In this document: in pieces, positions 36,785 through 49,675 of the stretch
Layout: every line of letters begins with the position of its first letter
How positions within the stretch are numbered: position 1 is the stretch's first letter
Assembly: GCA_029582155.1 (NCBI GenBank)
Contig: CM055902.1
Span: 18,239,511 to 18,303,510 of the forward strand
Length of the DNA: 64,000 nucleotides
Reading direction: 5' to 3'
From: Panopea generosa
Taxonomy: Eukaryota > Mollusca > Bivalvia > Adapedonta > Hiatellidae
Program-made: the position numbers and the translations under genes
The notes under the pieces: model-generated
What the model saw: the letters and a program-made list of their open reading frames with translations, nothing else
Databases searched by the model: none
What the model was told of the DNA's origin: nothing

Positions 36785-37240
36785 CATACACACACATTTG
36801 AATTATTCAATGATCTCGTTTGGATACGTGGACCAGAGTAGCTACAATCGCTTATTAAATTGTGTGTTAATATACGCAAAATACTTCATTTTTAAAAACA
36901 AATATGCATACAATACCGAATTTTAACAATTTTAAAAAATATTTAAAATACCAAGAAAACTTCGAAAGATTAAATGCACTGACAATAGACAAAATTGCAC
37001 AACATGAAAACAAATGGAATAAACTGCAACTTTTCTAATAAAATAATTTAATCTATAAAGTGACAGTGTGGAGAAATTTACCTTTCTTTCTAAAGAAACC
37101 CTTCTTCTTCAACTTCTTTTTTTTCTTTAATTTCCGACCTATTCTGTCAAAATCCTAAACTTTATTTCTGATATTACGTTCATAAACAAATATATATGAA
37201 GAATGTAAATTGCATTATGTATGTAATAATAAATTTTATG
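36785..37240 (+). pseudogene. L1-like LINE ORF2, 3' part resuming after the nested insertion
   Basis: Open reading with 'MISFGYVDQSSYNRLLNCVL' then 'IYAKYFIFKNKY', and after a shift 'FKKYLKYQENFERLNALTID' and 'HENKWNKLQLF'. This is the usual C-terminus of L1-type ORF2 that follows the zinc-binding region, exactly the part missing at 35278. A 3' UTR-like AT-rich stretch follows to about 37240 ('aataataaattttatg'). Confidence 0.78.
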
Positions 37241-37243
37241 TGA

Positions 37244-38150
37244 ATGCACTATCGAAAAAAATTTAATTTAAAAGCATTTATTGCAGCTTTGAAATCCACT
37301 AGACTAAGGAGAGTTATTGTTGCAGGTGGGCAAAAGCAACACTTAATAAACCATAAAATTATCATTAAAACATTCACAATCTGGGTATTAATTATTCAAA
37401 GGCCTTGGTTAAAGATATTAGAAGCCATTTTTTTAAAATAAATATGTTTTAAATTCTTTATATAAGTGTTTTAACATTCACTTCTACAATAGATGACAGT
37501 TCGCTGAAAAGTCCAGTCTATTTTAACCCAAACATAAGAACTGGTAGCAAGGATATATTTTACAAAAAAAAAATTTTTTTTTTCTAATAAATGATTTTAT
37601 CAGAGAGGTTTTTCACTGAAGAAAACAGTATTAAAATAAATCTTTTACACTATAATAGTGTGAAAAACGAAATAGAAACACACCTTAAACATTATAATAT
37701 AACTGAATAGTTTATCAAAGTTGAATTAACCAATTATGCCGACTAATATCAAACTATTTTCAAAAACCAGAAATAGGGCAAAAAAGATATGTAATATATT
37801 CTTAGCAGGAATAAAAGTTTACTAACATCAAAACTTAAATCAGTGGAATTTCGAAATATAACTTTGGCGAGGAAACATAGACATATATCTAAAAATTCCC
37901 ATTTTAAAAACCAGTACGCACTACATTACAATGATTTCAGGTTATAATAATTCATAGAGTTTTATCAAACAGGATTATTTTGCATACAATTGAAATTAAA
38001 AATAATTTACTTTGCTTTTATTACCCACCAGAGGAGATCATAACGCATATTTTATAGTCCTGCCTCCAAGACACAATCCATTACAAAACAGTTGAAAATC
38101 GGGCTTTTCTCTATAAATCGAGTAGATATACTGAAGAACAGTCCCTTTAC
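37244..38150 (+). pseudogene. Second L1-like LINE fragment
   Basis: Starts with a 65-codon open stretch containing 'FNLKAFIAALKSTRLRRVIV' and 'IIQRPWLKILEAIF', the region between RT and zf-RVT in L1-type ORF2. 'SPVYFNPNIRTGSKDIFYKK' follows near 37520, and a degraded zf-RVT region with 'LCFYYPPEEIITHIL' near 38010-38060. In canonical order this lies upstream of the zf-RVT already seen at 35200, so it is a separate copy, not a continuation. Multiple stops and frameshifts. Confidence 0.75.
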
Positions 38151-38329
38151 AAAGGAAATAGATTAACACAGGTGCAATTGATTAACTGCTAGAATATATT
38201 TTATATAAACCATCTGACACCCCATTATCAATAACAAACCTTAAAAACAGATTCAAAATAACAGACTTAATATAAAGTTTTGAAAAATTTAGTATATATA
38301 CCAAAATGAAACAATGAACTACATGTACT

Positions 38330-38490
38330 GTCAAACCTGTGTTAGCGGTCACCTCTATTAAGCAGCCACATTTGCTATTTCCCCATTTCCATACCTCTAG
38401 AACAAATAAGCCCGTATTAAGCAACAACCAGTCTTAAAAGGCTACTTTTTCTACTTCCCTGGACTGGCTGCTTAAGACAGGTTTGATTGT
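38330..38490 (+). mobile_element. Short palindromic (MITE-like) dispersed element, copy 2
   Basis: 'gcggtcacctctattaagca' at the left and 'ggctgcttaagacaggtttg' at the right are imperfect inverted repeats. The middle 'ttaagcaacaaccagtctta' matches copy 1 at 14095-14270. Confidence 0.7.
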
Positions 38491-38764
38491 ATTACTATGG
38501 TCTTAACTGATGGAGATAACAAAATAGTTTACTCTTTTTTTAAATTGTTAACCAGAAACAACTCGAAAATATCACATTCCGCAAAACTTATAAAGACACA
38601 TGGTTATGCACGCATCCAAGCGTATCTGGGTGTTACCCCACCATTAATTTTTTATTCTTTATTCTATAGTAAATAATTAAAGTTTGAAGGCTTGTCATTC
38701 ATAGAGAGACCCAAAATCAAAGAAGTGAAACTTACAATACTGTTTGTCAAGCTATTCACTACCA

Positions 38765-39050
38765 AAATATGATGAGAAAAGTAGAGGTTATGTGTCAAGA
38801 GATTTTTTTCTGTTCAGTGTGTACACTGTTGACAAAGTGAAAGTAGACTTCCGAATTCATGTATTCATACCCCAATATCCAAGCATCACTTTTTTCTAAC
38901 TTCACACTTCAAACATGAAAATGCTTTCAAAATGTTAAGAATACATCAATATTGCCATTCAAATAAAAAAAATGAGCATTAGAATAAGGAAAATGCATTT
39001 TTAAAGAAGAAGAAACAAGGATTATTTATAATCGCCATTATGCGACTACC
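38765..39050 (+). mobile_element. Dispersed element with coding trace, copy 2
   Basis: Homologous, in opposite orientation, to 14545-14860. One frame reads 'FFLFSVYTVDKVKVDFRIHV' near 38805-38860, matching the other copy's peptide. It ends near 'taatcgccattatgcgac', as the other copy begins (inverted) at 'aataatggcggttata'. The function of the encoded peptide is unknown. Confidence 0.6.
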
Positions 39051-40109
39051 CTACGGAAGCACTCTACCCCACAGAAGCACTTCCTTTTTCCAAAGCTGGT
39101 TCCATGCCTCTAAGTATAATATACTGAATATAATTATGATTGAGAATGAGGTTGAGAGAGACTCAAAGAACGAAGAGAATAATATAATGATGTAGTACTA
39201 TGTGTTAACATTGTACAGTATGTGATGGGAGACCCCGACATGTAACACACTTATTGACGGGGAAATAAAATAATAAAAAAGAATGTTTAACACATTAAGG
39301 CTTAATATTGAAGTTATATAAAAATGATCTAATATGGTCGATCAATTGTTCATCAAATTCTATACACGTGGCAAAATTTCTTATCATATAATTTGTCCTT
39401 TCCAAATTGTTAATACGTAACATTTTTAAGTGCTATATATTTATGAATTTCTAAAATATTAGTGTCCATGTTGCATGCCACAAAAGGTCAGTCATAAAAC
39501 AACCGTCTAGCGCAACACGGAAAAATACAAATGAAATAAATGTCTCTAATTATCTTTTAGTTGCATTGTATTGTACGTTAGATTTTAATGATAAATTGGA
39601 TTCATTATGGGAATTGACCTGGTAAAAGCTGTCAATTAAACAAGTCGATAACCAAATCTGTGTTTTCCTTAGACAAGCTAGCACTCTCTAAATAAACACT
39701 ACGTTGTATTTACTTGGACAAACAATGCCACGTGACCAGTGGACGTAGCGGTATAAGTTATCGCGTCATGTCAACTATATATATTTTTTTCAATAAATCA
39801 CATATCAGTTTCAATGGAAGAGTGATACTTCTCACTGATAATTTTCGAGAGGAAAATGTTGTAATTACCAGTATTTGTCTAAAAATTAAAATCGCAGTGA
39901 TTATATTTATAAGTTATATCTCACAAGACATCTCGAAAATTGGAACTTTGTAAATCTACAGACAAGGGGGTCACAATACTCATGATAACTTATTATGCCA
40001 AGGTACATGTACGCAATGTATGTAAATAAAGTTATTTAACGACGGTACGCCGTGTCATTAGATGAATGGTAACGAAGTAAAGCCGCTGATATAACTGTCT
40101 TTATTTTTC
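39051..40109. other. No gene seen
   Basis: AT-rich; a 79-codon open frame at 39714-39953 has no recognised motif. Confidence 0.4.
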
Positions 40110-41000
40110 CAATGGTTACATGTGTACTATACATAATATATGCTATCTAGGACTAGTCGGACATGTTACAAGTATAATATACATAATAGATGCTACCTGG
40201 GAATAGTCAGACATATGATATCTGGGACTAATCTGGCAGGTTACACGTATTACATGCATACTATATGATATCTGGGACTAGTTAGACAGATGATATCTTG
40301 GACTAGTCAGACTGGTTACACGATTTATATACATAATATATGATATCTTGGACTAGTCATACAGATGGTATCTGAGACTAGTCTGATAGATGATATCTGG
40401 GACTAGTCAGACAGGTAACAAATATCATATACATAATATATGATTTGTGGGACTAGTCAGATAGATGATATGTGGGACTAACCAGACAGACGATACATTG
40501 GACTAGTCAAACAGCAACAAGTATAATATACATAATAGATGGTATCTGAGACTAGACATATAGATGATATATTGGACAAGTCAGATCAGTTACACGTATA
40601 ATATACATAATAATTGGTATCTGGGACTAGTCAGATAGATGGTATATTGGACTAGTCAGACCAGTTACACGTATTATATTCATAATAGATGGTATGTCGG
40701 AGTAGTCAGACAGATGGTATCTTGGACTAGTCACAAGAATAATATACACAAAAATTGATATATGGGACTAGTCAAATCGGTTACACGTATAATATAATAA
40801 TAGATGATATGTGGGACTAGTCAGATAAATACTATCTGAGATTAGTCAGATAGATGATATCCGGGATTAGTCAGACTGATGATATCTGGGACTAGTCAGA
40901 TTGATGACATCTGGGACTAGTTTGATAGTTGATATCTGGGACTTGTCAGATAGATTATATCTGATACTAGTCAGATAGATAATATATGGGACTTGTCAGA
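40110..41000. repeat. Degenerate minisatellite around 'gggactagtcagac'
   Basis: 'tctgggactagtcagacaga' and 'gatgatatctgggactagtc' recur some 25-30 times. They are mixed with a second motif, 'ttacacgtataatatacata', so both ~23-bp and longer (~70-100 bp) periods are visible. High variability indicates an old array. Confidence 0.9.
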
Positions 41001-42040
41001 CGGTTTCTTTCAATAGTAAGTATACACTTGGTATTAAACTTTGTTTAAAATTCATAACGGAAATGAAAAAAAAATGTATAGTCTTAGATGACCGTGTCAA
41101 AACTATAACAGTGAAATTGTTGGGAACAACACGACCTACCATTCTGTAGTAGGTATATTCTTCTATGATATATTTGGCAAAACCATCAGATATATTTTCC
41201 CCTAATATTGAATTCAGTAATAGATTGTGTTGTGTATATTTATTTCTTTTTCTACACCGAACCAATGCTGTAATACGTTGCAAGACTACTGATAAAGGCA
41301 CATGCCGTAATGCATTGCGTTTACATATAGTGAAATAACCCAGAAAGTGAAGATGTCCCTCGACTGAAAAATAGAGTCAGTTTTCAAGATGAGAGTATTT
41401 ATATTGCGTTTTTATCTGACATCAAAAGTCTGCAATAGAGAAGAACACGCCTGAACGTCTCTCACTACACAGTTACGCCCCCTCCCCCCTCCCCCGCGGT
41501 AACATGATTCTTAACGCTTAAAATTGTTCATAATGGTTGTGAGTTCTTGCTGCAGATGAGTAGAGCAAAAGTTGACATAGCATATACTGCAATAAAACAT
41601 CACTGGTGTTAAAAAAAGTGACTTTTATAGGATTTCAACACATGCATGTATTTATGAGCATTTGAGGATTTCTTTTTTCTAAAAAATCTCAGGGTGTCAC
41701 TGCACCCTCTTTAAAAAAAAACAAGCTGGTCAACCTACCAGTTGTGCATTTTTATGTGGGTATACATTCCTGCTTTGAAAAAAAATCAATATGGAATTCT
41801 TTTTTATCATGGAAATCCATGACCTTAATTTATATAGAACAAAGAACAAAATTCAACTGTGTGGTAAGACATTAAAGACTAGACTAAAGATACTCTATAG
41901 AAGAGTTATGCGATTTTAAAGTACATAATGTACATATGTTTGAAACAGTTAGGACATTACTTTTAGTGACCACACTTCATTACTTTGCTTCTTGTCTTAC
42001 CTTGTGAAACACTCATTCTTACACAATAATTTGCTACCAT
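41001..42040. other. No gene seen
   Basis: AT-rich; a C-rich patch 'cccctcccccctcccccgcg' lies at ~41480. A minus-strand 101-codon open frame (41301-40996) has no recognised similarity. Confidence 0.4.
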
Positions 42041-42201
42041 TATAGGACTAAATTATTTTTTTCTGATTTTTATGCATGTGTAAAGAATGTCGAATCACGC
42101 ACAAATCAAGTAAAGTCCGAGGGACTTTATGTCAGAGTTGTGCGTGATTCGACATTCTTTACACATGCATAAAAACAGAAAAAATGAATTTAATCCTTAT
42201 A
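42041..42201. mobile_element. Near-perfect 161-bp palindrome (foldback MITE)
   Basis: The two ~78-bp arms meet at 'taaagtccgagggacttta' (42111-42129). The left arm runs 'tataggactaaatta', 'ttttatgcatgtgtaaagaa', 'tgtcgaatcacgcacaa'; the right arm is its inverted copy with only a few mismatches, ending 'gaatttaatccttata'. No coding capacity. A single-stranded transcript or DNA would fold into one long hairpin. Confidence 0.92.
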
Positions 42202-43745
42202 ATTCCAAACCTGATGATTATATTTAATTTGAGACTCCTCAAGTGAATGAAAACAAAAAACTATACGCTGCAAAGTAAACGCTTAAGAATACATCACCTC
42301 TGTCCTGGTTGACATCAAATTCTCTAGATCTAATATCCAAACATATCGTAACGGCTATTGTTTCCACTATCAGATGAAATCTGTAACATTGGTTGGTTTA
42401 TTGTAAAATGACGGAATATTTTGAGGTGATACAATTGAACACACACCTTTTATCTCTCGATTTAGACAAACAAAAAAAATCAATAATTCCAGGAAATACC
42501 CACACAGTGTAGACGCTGACGTCATTGTTTCGTTTTTGTCTACACGATTGTTTTTAAAAAAAATGTTTCAATATTTACGAAGGTCATATAATCTACGCTC
42601 ATTGATGGAGAATCCGAATTTGGAACGTTTTAAACGACTTTTACGTGCAAAGTTTGTGTATTTACATTGTCTCGCGAACGTCTGCTTCTGAACTTCAACT
42701 ACATGTACATGTTTTGATTTCATTTTTCCTGTCGAATAAATTAGCTGTGGAAATTTTTGTCAATGACTAGTATTCACGTTCGGTAAACCAAGGTTGTGTT
42801 CAATGGTATACTATACATCTCAAATCTGAACATTTTATGACCTATTTCATTGTTTCTCAAAACAACTTATGGTCCGATTGCGACGCCCGGTTAAATCGCT
42901 GAACCAAAGAAATCTTTAAAACAATAAACCGAAGAAAACAGCTAGGACTTGATCTAACATTTTTTTCGTTGTGTTTTATTATTAAAAAAATTGTGGAATC
43001 GTTGTGAATGTCATTTAAGTTCGTATATTGTTAAACCGACTATCAAAATGTTGATGCTTCTTTGTTTACGCAAGAAACGTAAAAGTAGTCCGGCTCACGG
43101 GTTTTATCGAAAAATAAAAGTCTTTAAAAATTGATGTTGTCCAAAGAAAATGCTTTAAATACATATATGATAAAGAGATTGGAATTATTACCTGGTTAAA
43201 TCGTTTATGTTATTTCGCCCATTTCATAAATATGGGAAGTAGGACAGTTCTTTTCTCATGATTTTCTAGAGATTTAACGAAATACATTAAATAACATTAA
43301 CAATTAAATTAAACATGCACACGGTTCTGCCATGAGGTATATTGACGATAGAAAAACAGAATTTTCAGTTGGCTTATCATATTTATATGCAATGTCCTTA
43401 GGAAGATGATTTTAATAAAAAATTTCCCAACATGAGACGTACAATTCAAAGGAACCGCCACCACAATTACAGGTAATTAAGATAGAATCCGGGCTTGTAT
43501 GTAAATACATTTGTAAGGGTTGGTTAAATCTTCTTATAAATATTTTGAAATTTTTGTAAAATGTATGTACTACATTTAAATACAATATTGTTTAAACTTT
43601 GAAGTTGAACTGCATTGAAAAATAAGTAGCCAACAAAATAAATGAGTCACATTTTTATTTTTAATTTTGCGGTTTGGATGTCATCATGGTGTCATTTTAA
43701 CGTATTTTTTTTCTCGCAGTTAAACCATCAAGCATTTAGTTTAAA
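42202..43745. other. No gene seen
   Basis: AT-rich sequence with no supported feature. Confidence 0.45.
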
Positions 43746-43749
43746 CTGT

Positions 43750-43821
43750 CTTCCGTCACTTAGTGGTTTAGGCGTCTGTCTCGGAAGCGGGAGGTCGAAG
43801 GTTCGAATCCCGATGGAAGCA
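43750..43821 (+). mobile_element. tRNA-Pro-like sequence (pseudo-tRNA or SINE head)
   Basis: A 7-bp acceptor stem (cttccgt / atggaag, one G-U) is intact, and a 'ctcggaa' anticodon loop gives anticodon CGG. Box A-like 'acttagtggtttagg' and box B 'aggttcgaatccc' are present. The T-stem pairs badly, so a functional tRNA is unlikely. A (G)16 run at 43874-43889 lies a little downstream. Confidence 0.6.
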
Positions 43822-44594
43822 CTAGGATATTTTCTGATGTGGCCGATTGCTCACCCATAGCTAGTTTAATTGAGGGGGGGGGGGGGGGGACGGTTGCCAG
43901 CTATAAAATCTACACATGTAAGCATAATTCACACGAAAACTCACGTAAACTAACTTTTGAAACAATATTCCGGCACCGGAATCAGCTGTGCGTGTAAAGT
44001 GGGTGTGACCCAGGTTCTCCATCTTATCAATGCTGAGCGGACTGTGTTCTCTTACCTCTGCATCTACTGCTTGCTGTTAAACATGCATTTGGTTATTTTC
44101 GGAGTATTTGTGTCATTTTCCGATGAGACAGCAAGATGTTTCCGTGATCTTGTAAGAAGAATGAATATAAGAATTATTCATAACTTAATTTATTCCTCTT
44201 CGGTAAATAAATTTTATGTTTAATGATTCCTTCAAAAACAAATTACTGCTAAATGACTTCCGACATGATAGTAAAGTGCCATCATTCAATATTTAGATAT
44301 TCCTCCAGTGGAATAAATTATGCAATTACGAAATCAACATACTCATTCTATTTACATATTTGGTGCACAGCCCACGTACACAACACATTTAGCCAAACTT
44401 AAGCATCAGTAATGGATACATGGTGGTAACTTAAGGTCCCAATACACAGTTGAATTTGTTCTATAGAAATTTCAAAGTAAAAAGTTCCATAACAAAATAA
44501 TATTTATCACAGCAGAAATAGTTCTTCTCATAATGCGCAATACCTGGTGGGTTGACTAGCTTGTTTATTCGTTTATTCTAAAGACATTTCAGTG
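43822..44594. other. No gene recognised; (G)16 at 43874-43889
   Basis: An 88-codon open frame at 43957-44223 reads 'TVFSYLCIYCLLLNMHLVIF' and is hydrophobic in the middle, but no family is recognised. Confidence 0.35.
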
Positions 44595-46062
44595 ACACAC
44601 CTAAATACAGTTCAGTGACACACCTACATACAGTTCAGTGACAAACCAAAAGACAGTTCAGTGATACACCTAACGACAGTTCAGTGACACACATAAAGAC
44701 AGTTCAATGACATACCTAAAGACAGTGCAGTGACATATTTGTAGTCAGTGCAGTGACACACCTAAAGACAATGCAGTGGCACACCTAAATACAATTCATT
44801 GACATACCTAAAGACATTGCAGTGACACACCTAAAGACAGTGCAGTGACACACATGTAAACAGTGCACTAACATATGTATAGACATATCTATAGTGGTGA
44901 CATATCTATAGTCAGTGCAGTGACACACCTAAAGACAATGCAGTGGCACACCTAAAGACAATTCAGTGACATGCCTAAAGACATTGCAGTGACAAACCTA
45001 AAGACAATTCAGTGACATACCTAAAGACAGTGCAGTGACACACCTAAAGACAGTGCAGTGACATACTTATAGACAGTTCAGTGACACACGTAAAGACAGT
45101 GCAGTGGCACACCCATATACAGTACAGTAACATACCTATAGACAGTGCAGAAACACATCTAAAGACAGTGCAGTGATACACCTAGACAGTTCAGTGACAC
45201 ATCTATAGACAGTGCATTGACATACCTATATACAGTGCAGTAACACACCTGTAGACAGTGCTGAAACACACCTAAATACAGTGCAGTGATACACCTATAT
45301 ACAATTCGGTGACACATCTAAAGAAAGTGCAGTGACACACCTATACACAGTACAGTAATATACTAAAAGCGAGCGCAGTGACACGTCTATATACAGTTCA
45401 GTGACACACCTTTAAACAGTACAGTAACACACCTTTAGACAGTGCAGAAACACACATAAAGACAGTAGAGTGATACACCTAGACAGTTCAGTGACACACC
45501 TCTAGACAGTACACTGACATACCCATATACAGTGCAGTAACACACCTATAGACAGTGCAGAAACACACCTAAAGACAGTGCAGTGACATACATATATACA
45601 GAACAGTAACACACCTATAGGCAGTGCAGAAACACACCTAAAGACAGTACAGTGACACACCTATATACAGTTCGGTGACACATCTAAAGACACTGCAGTA
45701 ACACAACTACAGACAGTGCAGGAACACACCTAAAGACAGTGCAGTAATACACCTAGACAGTTCAGTGACACACCTATAGACAGTGCAGTGACATACCTAT
45801 ATAAAGTGCAGTAACACACCTATAAACAGTGCAGAAACACATCTAAAGACAGTGCAGTGACACACCTATATACAGTTGAGTGACACATCTAAAGACACTG
45901 CGGTGATACACCTAAGGACAGTGCAGTGACACACCTATAAACAGTGCAGTAACACACCTAAAGACAGTGCAGTGACACACCTAAAGACAGTGCAGTGACA
46001 CACCTATATACAGTTCAGTGACACATCTAAACACAGTGCAGTGACACACGTAAAGACAGTTC
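44595..46062. repeat. Minisatellite, 23-bp unit, ~63 copies
   Basis: Unit core 'cagtgacacacctaaagaca' plus 'gtg' or 'gtt'. Units alternate between 'ctaaagac' and 'ctatatac' or 'ctatagac' variants, giving a patchy higher-order pattern. Period 23 is not a multiple of 3, and no long open frame is present. Confidence 0.96.
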
Positions 46063-46629
46063 AGTAAAAAAAAGATGCTCTTAAATGCACCCGTATGTTA
46101 AACCCAAATAACAGTTTTTGTAACACCAGTCACGTGATGTGTGATGTCTTATTGTAATATTTCCAACTCATCTGCAGCAAGATTTCACAAGTCTTATGAA
46201 CCGTTCTCAAAATATTCTAGACTTTATTACATAGTAGTTTTAAGCGGAATTATTGTGCGGACTTCATTACAACGGGGCACAACTCTGAAGTGGAACGTTG
46301 TTGTCCCAGTTTAATAGCTAAATTTAAACACATTGTAACTAATACATTGCACGATACATTTAAAAAATGTGTTTTTAAACTAGCTTTTGGGAAATCTTCG
46401 AGTACACCACAGATGTCTTTAGGTAAATGTCTTCATACACTGAGAGTCTAAATCAAAAGTCAGATTTCGTAAAAATAAACAAGTTTAGTATTTATCAAAG
46501 TTAATAAAAAATGGCCACAATAAACATACATATAAGCCACACAAAGTGTATGAACTTTATTGGAAAATATTATCAATCCCATGAGTATTCACTCATCAAA
46601 CAGCGATACCCTACATCACCAACTTTGTA
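46063..46629. other. No gene seen
   Basis: AT-rich; probably includes the 3' non-coding part and terminal repeat of the adjacent Tc1-like remnant, which cannot be delimited. Confidence 0.4.
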
Positions 46630-46842
46630 ATTAGTTGCAGTTGCAGCTACCATTTACAGCAATGCAGGCAACACATACCCGCCTCGTTAAAAGAACAATT
46701 TTTGCAATGCAGCGTTGAGAAATGTTGTTCCACTCCTGACCCGAGGCGTGGGAAAACTCATTTACGTTTCTCGGTGGTAGCCGACGAGCGTTAATGTGTC
46801 TATCTAACTCATCATTGACATGCTCAATTGGAGTTTCGCGTT
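46630..46842 (-). pseudogene. Tc1/mariner transposase, C-terminal fragment
   Basis: Minus strand, from about 46842: 'PIEHVNDELDRHINARRLPP' (a pattern standing for the usual PIEHxWDELxRRV near the last catalytic acidic residue), then 'QEWNNISQRCIAKIV' and 'RVCVACIAVNG', closing at a stop near 46630. This is the end of the DDE transposase domain. The N-terminal DNA-binding and most of the catalytic domain are absent. The upstream break is at 'gcgtttttaaag'. Confidence 0.82.
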
Positions 46843-48357
46843 TTTAAAGTGTCTCAGTGTACTTATGTTACACTTTAACAGTAGAGCTATTTCTTCTTTT
46901 AAGATAGTGAATGCAGCAAAACCATTTCTGAAAAAAATGAAAAACTTGTGAAATAATTACTTACATCTCACATCGTACAATGCAACAAGATATACTTTTT
47001 AACAAATAATGACAGCAATTCCAGTTTAATTATTGTTAGTGTAGTGGACATAATGTTTGTCACATGCGCCAGCGATCGCGGGTTTATACCAGCTGTCAAT
47101 ACCGGTTATACCCATGATTTGGCGTACATACAATTCATATCAGCTATGAGTTTTCTTTGTGATCGAGCTTAATAGAATCGGTATAGATTTATACAAGAAT
47201 AAAAAGACATGTGCTGGAAGAAAGATTAACATCAAAGAAATTAAAGGTTGAATATCTCAAATATTCATTGTAAAATGAAAACAGAAACAAAATATCAATT
47301 TACACTAAATATGTAGATATAAGATTTCATGAAATTGAAATCATCTCGATACTCATTACAGAATTGATACCGAAACAAAATATTAATTTACTCTAATCAC
47401 CGTAGATATAAGATTTCTGGAAACTAATACACTTTTATGGATAACGTTACTATGATATATGATAGACGTATTATTGATATTTCTTGAAAGACTGTTCAAA
47501 ACAAATTGTTGAATCACACGCATTTACTCTAGAAAAAATTAAGACTGCTGTTTCAAAAAACATTAATTTTCCCATCTCTGGTGAATGACACGTCAGAGTT
47601 CAATATTCAAACAATCTGTCTTAATGAACTATATTGACACCTGCCTTTCGTTTTCCAACGTAAAACAGTTGCAAGTCGGGGGATTAAAACTACCAGTTTG
47701 CATTTCACGGTCTTGTTCGAATGTTCCAATAGAGACGTCCACTTTATCGTTTACAACGTATACTCCTTTCTTTAGTGTCACAAAGATTATAAATTAATCA
47801 TTCAGTATCTTTCAAAACGTATTTCGTCATTCGGTGAAAACTCAAGATCATGCTTTTATTACATAAATAAGGGGTAATATAATGTGCGTTTTGTGACAAA
47901 AATGCGCATAAAAAAGACAATGCCAATCATAGTTTGAAGGGTGTTCGCTATCTATTAAAAACATAAGTGATTATTTATTTTTCTTATATGGAATGGATGG
48001 AATTTGTGAGTACGGTATGATGAAAAACATAAAGAAATCGGCACGTCACTTTGTTAAATATAATAAATTATATAATTAGAGTGGGAAAACAGTGAGACAA
48101 TGCGTTCATGTTGGAATTCTGAGAATGATAATTCGGTCACTTTTAAAACATATATTCAGTGAGATGGTTTCACTGAATAACGGTGTATGTGAACGGTCAC
48201 TAGTATCATGTATGGTGCGATAGAGCCGGGTCTGTCGGACGTGTCAAGCATGCTGGTTTATGGCATATCACACGGTCCATTAAATAAATAGTTTATCCTG
48301 ATATTATTCTGATTTTTAAACATCTTTACAGAATGAAATATTGTCATTTTACAATAA
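46843..48357. other. No gene seen; possible degenerate tRNA-like piece at 47037-47105
   Basis: 47037-47105 shows a weak box A/box B layout ('tagtgtagtggacataatg' ... 'gcgggtttatacc'), perhaps an old SINE head. The rest is AT-rich. A 70-codon open frame at 47585-47797 has no recognised motif. The missing hAT C-terminus is not found here. Confidence 0.3.
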
Positions 48358-49675
48358 TTATGACAGACATAGTGTGAGATGTACCTTTTGTAGTACTAAG
48401 GTCAGGCCTACTAAATTGCTCAGAATCTGTTCGCTAGTGACTAGTGTTACTATAAACGGGAATTGAAAAATGGCATTCAAGTGCAGTCCTGCCTTCACGT
48501 CCCCGTCTTCTTGTTCTAAAGTATGGACAACTACACGGAATGATGTTTTGAATGTAGATAGAACTCCTCTCTGCTCATCCATCTGGTCTTGCAAAGTGTT
48601 TTGAGCTTCCTTCGGCCGTCCATGTTTTCCTTAGTTACTGCATCAGTAGCTAGCTCATCCTTAAATTCAGATAGACGCTTTGCTGAATAGTCGAAAGCAA
48701 AGCAACTTCCTGGACCGTTGCCATCATCGTGCGTACACACTGAATCTTTGAGCTATGCAACAGTGAAAGGTTCAAGCAATGGGATTTGCAATGAACATAG
48801 TTGACAAGTGGCACTCTTTCCTTGATTAGCTCTTGAACACCATTAAATTTACCAGACATGTTTTAGGATCCGTCGTAGCATCGCGCGCGTATTTTGAGAA
48901 TGTCTAGGCCACACTCCTGTAAATGTGTTAAAATCAGTTGTGCCAAGTTAATTCCTTTAATTTATTTACATGTCACAAATCCAATAAATTGTTCATGGAG
49001 CTCGTGCTTATTCTCCACTTTTTTAACGTACCGAACACAAATAGATAGCTGTTCCTTTGTTGCGCTGTCAGTGGCCTCGTCTACTATTATAGCATAACGA
49101 CCAGAGCGTTTACATTCATCCGTTATTTCAAATAATAACTGGTCGCCGCATAATTGCATAATCTCATTTTGAATGTCAGGTTACGTATACTTTGCTTTTG
49201 AATAGCAAGATGGTCGGCTAGAATTTCATCATGCTTTGCCTTACTTTGAAGGATGGCCATAAAAGTACCTTTGTCCTCTGTGTGGCCGCTGATTGCTATG
49301 TTTTGTTGACCAAATAACACCTGTGTTTCTATAATCTCCCGCAATATGTGTCGGTTTATGTGCACACTATTTTTCACACTGGTAGACCGTTGAGAGTTTA
49401 TGGATTCCTTCTTTCCAGAGATCACGTCCTCGAAATTATTCGCCAATACTAATGATGTTCTGTGTATATCTTCAACGGAATGCCTCTTCACATATGCGGA
49501 GAAGTTTTTCCAGTCGTTCACTGGGCTGCTTCTGAACGCTTATTCTTTGCCCTGGGACGGTCCAAGCAATAGGCATGGCGCACAGAATATTGCGTCTTTA
49601 GCCACCGAATAACGCAGCCATATAAAGTCAGACATACGATTGGCATTGAATCTCCTTTCTTTGCCGCCAATCAGT

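Noticed and set aside
43750..43821. Functional tRNA-Pro gene
   Set aside because: The acceptor stem pairs but the T-stem is disrupted, and no other copy is visible to compare.
44595..46062. CRISPR array
   Set aside because: Units are contiguous 23-bp tandem copies without unique spacers, and the DNA is eukaryotic.
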